8,384 nucleotides of DNA from Candidatus Uhrbacteria bacterium. GTDB taxonomy: Bacteria > Patescibacteriota > Patescibacteriia > UBA9934 > UBA11717. Where the stretch lies: the NCBI GenBank assembly GCA_003509895.1, contig DOMJ01000051.1, forward strand, positions 1-8,384, read 5' to 3'. Below the pieces are notes generated by a model that searched no databases, was not told where the DNA came from, and was given only the letters and a program-made list of their open reading frames with translations. This document shows positions 7,173 through 8,384 of the stretch, piece by piece (the first letter of the stretch is position 1; the number at the start of each line of letters is the position of its first letter). The position numbers were made by a program, and so were the translations under genes.

Positions 7173-7193
7173 CCTCCCCTCAGAGAGGGGAGG
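7173..7193. repeat. Perfect 9-bp GC-rich hairpin
   Basis: cctcccctc (7173-7181) pairs perfectly with gaggggagg (7185-7193) around AGA. No T-run follows on the plus strand. On the minus strand it lies six nt after the TAA (7202-7200) of an open frame, so it could be a terminator remnant or the edge of the repeat element that follows. Confidence 0.6.
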
Positions 7194-7199
7194 AGGATC

Positions 7200-7320
7200 T
7201 TAATAAGCGCCATACTGTTTTGCGATGAAGATTTGATCGGCCAAGGCATGTCGCTCGCGAACGACGTGCCAAGGTTCTTCGACTGCGTTCACATAACTCA
7301 CTCCGCTCAGGATGACAGAA
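7200..7320. repeat. Dispersed-repeat fragment of the 'CHPERSE' type
   Basis: TTCTTCGACTGCGTTCACAT and CTCCGCTCAGGATGACAG (7273-7314) resemble the interspersed repeat ending in CTCAGGATGACA known from many bacterial genomes, whose mistranslation gives CHPERSE peptides; the minus-strand frame here indeed reads FFCHPERSELCERS. A 9-bp hairpin with one wobble (ggcatgtcg 7245-7253, cgacgtgcc 7262-7270) lies beside it. On the minus strand one frame ends EPWHVVRERHALADQIF...QYGAY and stop (7200-7202), which looks protein-like, but its upstream part runs through the repeat. I treat it as repeat rather than gene; a degraded C-terminus remains possible. Confidence 0.5.
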
Positions 7321-7339
7321 AAACTTAAAGACCATCTGA

Positions 7340-7438
7340 ATGGATCTGATCGATCGAGTTCGGACCCTTTTGCTCGAGCAGGAGGTGCGGAGAGGCTTGA
7401 AGGAACAGGAAAAACAGAACAAGGGCGAGGGTGCATAG
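7340..7438 (+). pseudogene. 3' remnant of a paralogue of the Cys-rich gene at 7747
   Basis: In this frame the sequence reads VRTLLLEQEVRRGLKEQEK and ends GEGA before TAG (7436-7438). The C-terminus of the intact gene downstream reads VQTLILEQQVRRDLIERE and ends TGS. By hand alignment of 7358-7411 with 8275-8328, about 40 of 54 bases match. Upstream homology fades at MDL (near 7340), next to the dispersed repeat, and an in-frame TGA at 7337-7339 cuts the frame, so the N-terminal part with both Cys modules is missing. No Shine-Dalgarno precedes ATG 7340, so a functional 32-aa peptide is unlikely. The 23-nt hairpin repeat follows after the same short gap as in the intact copy, supporting a shared origin. 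Confidence 0.72.
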
Positions 7439-7450
7439 CTCAGCCTCACG

Positions 7451-7483
7451 TTGAACGATTGGCGTACCATCTGGTGCGCCTCA
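7451..7483 (+). repeat. 3' hairpin repeat, copy 1
   Basis: TTGAAC, four further bases, then a 23-nt core (7461-7483) identical to copy 2. The core folds as ggcgtacc / ggtgcgcc (one G-U pair) around ATCT, and GTTGA (7450-7454) can also pair with TCAAC (7481-7485). ACTTTTATT follows, so it can serve as a terminator for the remnant gene 12 nt upstream. Confidence 0.85.
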
Positions 7484-7521
7484 ACTTTTATTCGTAAGCA
7501 CGGCTTTCCTTGGCTAAAATA

Positions 7522-7552
7522 TCAACGCCCCCGAGAAGCTCGGAGGCGTTGA
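7522..7552 (-). terminator. Strong GC-rich hairpin, probable minus-strand terminator
   Basis: tcaacgcccccgag (7522-7535) pairs with ctcggaggcgttga (7539-7552) with one mismatch and an AAG loop. On the minus strand it is followed by TATTTTA and lies 19 nt after a stop at 7572. On the plus strand no T-run follows, but its 3' arm contains GGAGG (7542-7546) seven nt before a GTG, so it could instead mask a ribosome site. Confidence 0.5.
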
Positions 7553-7553
7553 C

Positions 7554-7754
7554 GTGAGGGTGGTGCCGGTTCTACTCCGGCGGGGTGTAGGCCAGGAAGG
7601 TGTTGACGAGGTTCTCGAACGATGCCAGACCCTACTCCATCAGGTCACGCGTTCTCCAGAAAGCGCTGTTTGCATTGAGGTACATACCTTGCCACTTGAG
7701 GTTCCGTGTGCTAAATTGCATGTGAACCTAGCTATGGAGGCCAGTGATGAGTAA
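7554..7754 (+). CDS. Doubtful 66-aa hypothetical ORF upstream of the Cys-rich gene
   Basis: GTG 7554 lies seven nt after GGAGG (7542-7546), and the stop at 7752-7754 overlaps the next gene start by eight nt, as in coupled operons. The product (RVVPVLLRRGVGQEGVDEV onward, with three Cys) resembles nothing I know, and its codons are unremarkable. It is antisense, in codon register, to the minus-strand reading at 7572-7721; at most one is likely to be the true coding strand. A weak promoter-like pair (TTCGTA 7491, TAAAAT 7515, 18-nt spacer) lies ahead. Confidence 0.25.
   Translation: MRVVPVLLRRGVGQEGVDEVLERCQTLLHQVTRSPESAVCIEVHTLPLEVPCAKLHVNLAMEASDE
7572..7721 (-). pseudogene. Amber-interrupted small ORF on the minus strand
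   Basis: From ATG 7721 the frame reads MQFSTRNLKWQGMYLNAN, continues to RTRDLME, meets TAG at 7634-7632, and goes on GLASFENLVNTFLAYTPPE to TAG at 7574-7572. The second part uses strongly biased codons (TTC GAG AAC CTC GTC AAC ACC TTC CTG GCC), which looks coding. A single CAG-to-TAG change would explain the break. A stop at 7728-7726 prevents a longer upstream frame. A terminator-like hairpin follows 19 nt later. No family is recognised. It could be a decayed gene or chance antisense to the 66-codon plus-strand frame. Confidence 0.35.
7689..7717 (+). promoter_or_regulatory. Candidate promoter of the Cys-rich gene
   Basis: TTGCCA (7689-7694; 5/6 match), a 17-nt spacer, and TAAATT (7712-7717; 4/6) preceded by TGC, an extended -10. 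Transcription would start near 7724, about 12 nt before the GGAGG ribosome site at 7736-7740. It overlaps the 5' end of the minus-strand reading. Confidence 0.5.
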
Positions 7755-8340
7755 AAAATCACAGGGAAATTCGGGTCCTGATCTCGGTGGTGCACCGATG
7801 TTCTCAAAAGCCGCTCTCGACGCAAATACGAATGCGATGAGGCGCCTGACGCAAGAACGGGCGGAGTTCCAGTTTGCCCTCAGGTTTCACCCTTGGTGGA
7901 GGAGGGAACTTCGAGATGATTCGCCAGAAGCTCTCGCCATGAGGCAGGACAGGCAGGTGTTCATCGATCAGACCCCGTGTCCGTCTGATTGCGAGGGCTG
8001 CCGGCTGATGCGCTTGCAGGCGTTCATTGACCGGCGTCTCGAAGTGCTGGCACGGTGTGGAACGAGAGCTGTGGACCAGGTGGACACCGGTTGCGAACCC
8101 GTCGACACCATGGATCCAACCCAAGATCAGTGGCGGAAGCACAAAGCCCGAGAGGCTTGGCTGCTGTTTCACGGAGACATTGCCCAAGTGGCGTGTCCTC
8201 CGGACTGTCCCAACTGTACCCTGATGCTGATGGCTGCGGATCTGCGCGTGCTCGTGGCAAGGCTGAGCGAACAAGTTCAGACGCTCATCCTCGAGCAACA
8301 GGTGCGCAGAGACCTGATTGAGCGGGAAACGGGCTCGTGA
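7747..8340 (+). CDS. Unrecognised 197-aa protein with two CPxDCxxC modules
   Basis: GGAGG (7736-7740) lies six nt before ATG 7747, which therefore beats the GTG three nt earlier. I recognise no family. Two short motifs repeat 72 residues apart: CPSDCEGCRLM (78-88) and CPPDCPNCTLM (150-160), each C-P-x-D-C-x-x-C-x-L-M followed by a predicted helix (LQAFIDRRLEV; AADLRVLVARL). This suggests an internal duplication and a metal site, zinc more likely than Fe-S, perhaps with both Cys triplets sharing ions. Further Cys lie at 104 and 116. The C-terminus is a charged helix (LSEQVQTLILEQQVRRDLIE). There is no signal peptide or membrane segment, so it is probably cytosolic. Sampled lines of the gene are about 58-65% GC against about 47% in copA. 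A remnant paralogue lies at 7340-7438. The coding call is firm; the function is unknown. Confidence 0.8.
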   Translation: MSKKSQGNSGPDLGGAPMFSKAALDANTNAMRRLTQERAEFQFALRFHPWWRRELRDDSPEALAMRQDRQVFIDQTPCPSDCEGCRLMRLQAFIDRRLEVLARCGTRAVDQVDTGCEPVDTMDPTQDQWRKHKAREAWLLFHGDIAQVACPPDCPNCTLMLMAADLRVLVARLSEQVQTLILEQQVRRDLIERETGS

Positions 8341-8353
8341 GCCCAGACTTTCT

Positions 8354-8384
8354 TTGAACAAGGCGTACCATCTGGTGCGCCTCA
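8354..8384 (+). repeat. 3' hairpin repeat, copy 2 (reaches window end)
   Basis: TTGAAC, two further bases, then the same 23-nt core (8362-8384) as copy 1, starting 13 nt after the stop of the intact Cys-rich gene. The core forms the ggcgtacc / ggtgcgcc hairpin. The window ends inside the repeat, so a following T-run cannot be seen. A gene-linked terminator is the simplest reading. Confidence 0.85.

Noticed and set aside
7180..7470. 96-codon minus-strand frame containing CHPERSE
   Set aside because: This peptide is the known mistranslation of an interspersed repeat, and the frame is antisense to the remnant paralogue.
7450..7485. Integron attC site (gene followed by imperfect palindrome, with GTTGAAC at one end)
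   Set aside because: attC needs RYYYAAC at the outer left and GTTRRRY at the outer right; here the arms are in the opposite order (GTT... on the left, ...AAC on the right), and no integrase is in the window.
7312..7497. 61-codon plus-strand frame (MTEKLKD...)
   Set aside because: It is in a different frame from the stretch homologous to the intact gene and has no ribosome site; it is a shadow.
7976..8002. Radical SAM CxxxCxxC cluster site
   Set aside because: The spacing matches, but the protein is only 197 aa, the motif is duplicated, and no barrel or other radical SAM motifs are present.
1..8384. CRISPR array
   Set aside because: No set of regularly spaced direct repeats with unique spacers exists; the 23-nt repeat occurs only twice, 901 nt apart.

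Overview
The window looks like a chromosomal piece of a small-genome bacterium, most likely a Patescibacteria/CPR member. The hints are a compact gene layout, a TauE/SafE-cupredoxin protein beside CopA, a stand-alone riboflavin kinase, an interspersed repeat of the kind often mistranslated as 'CHPERSE', and tRNA genes that encode CCA. This assignment is inference; no marker gene here fixes the phylum. UGA, UAA and UAG all end genes in the window, so nothing suggests a recoded stop.

Layout. (1) 2-3128, + strand: a copper-handling operon, with the 3' part of a TauE/SafE-type membrane protein carrying a C-terminal cupredoxin domain, the Cu(I) ATPase CopA, and an unrecognised 43-residue membrane protein. 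The genes are 3 and 1 nt apart, and a perfect 10-bp GCGA-loop terminator closes the unit. (2) 3325-5109, + strand: a full-length ABC half-transporter (exporter type). (3) 5229-6653, - strand: riboflavin kinase, riboflavin synthase and a GreA/GreB-family factor, 1 nt apart or overlapping by ATGA; this unit converges on the ABC gene. (4) 6755-7006, + strand: a tRNA-Thr(TGT), tRNA-Tyr(GTA) pair with a perfect consensus promoter and a UUCG-loop terminator. (5) 7007-7340: no credible intact gene, but short repeats, several hairpins and a dispersed-repeat fragment. (6) 7340-8384: an accessory segment, more GC-rich where sampled. It holds an intact, unrecognised 197-aa gene with two CPxDCxxC modules. 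About 0.9 kb upstream lies a 3' remnant of a paralogue of that gene. Each copy is followed at the same distance by the same 23-nt hairpin repeat. Between them lies a stretch that reads as protein on both strands, with an in-frame amber on the minus strand.

How it fits together. CopA would export Cu(I), with the cupredoxin/TauE protein and the small protein as probable partners. Riboflavin synthase makes riboflavin and the stand-alone kinase makes FMN; no FAD synthetase domain is visible. The least explained part is the right end, where a gene plus a fixed 3' hairpin has been duplicated and one copy has decayed. This is the best candidate for something undescribed.
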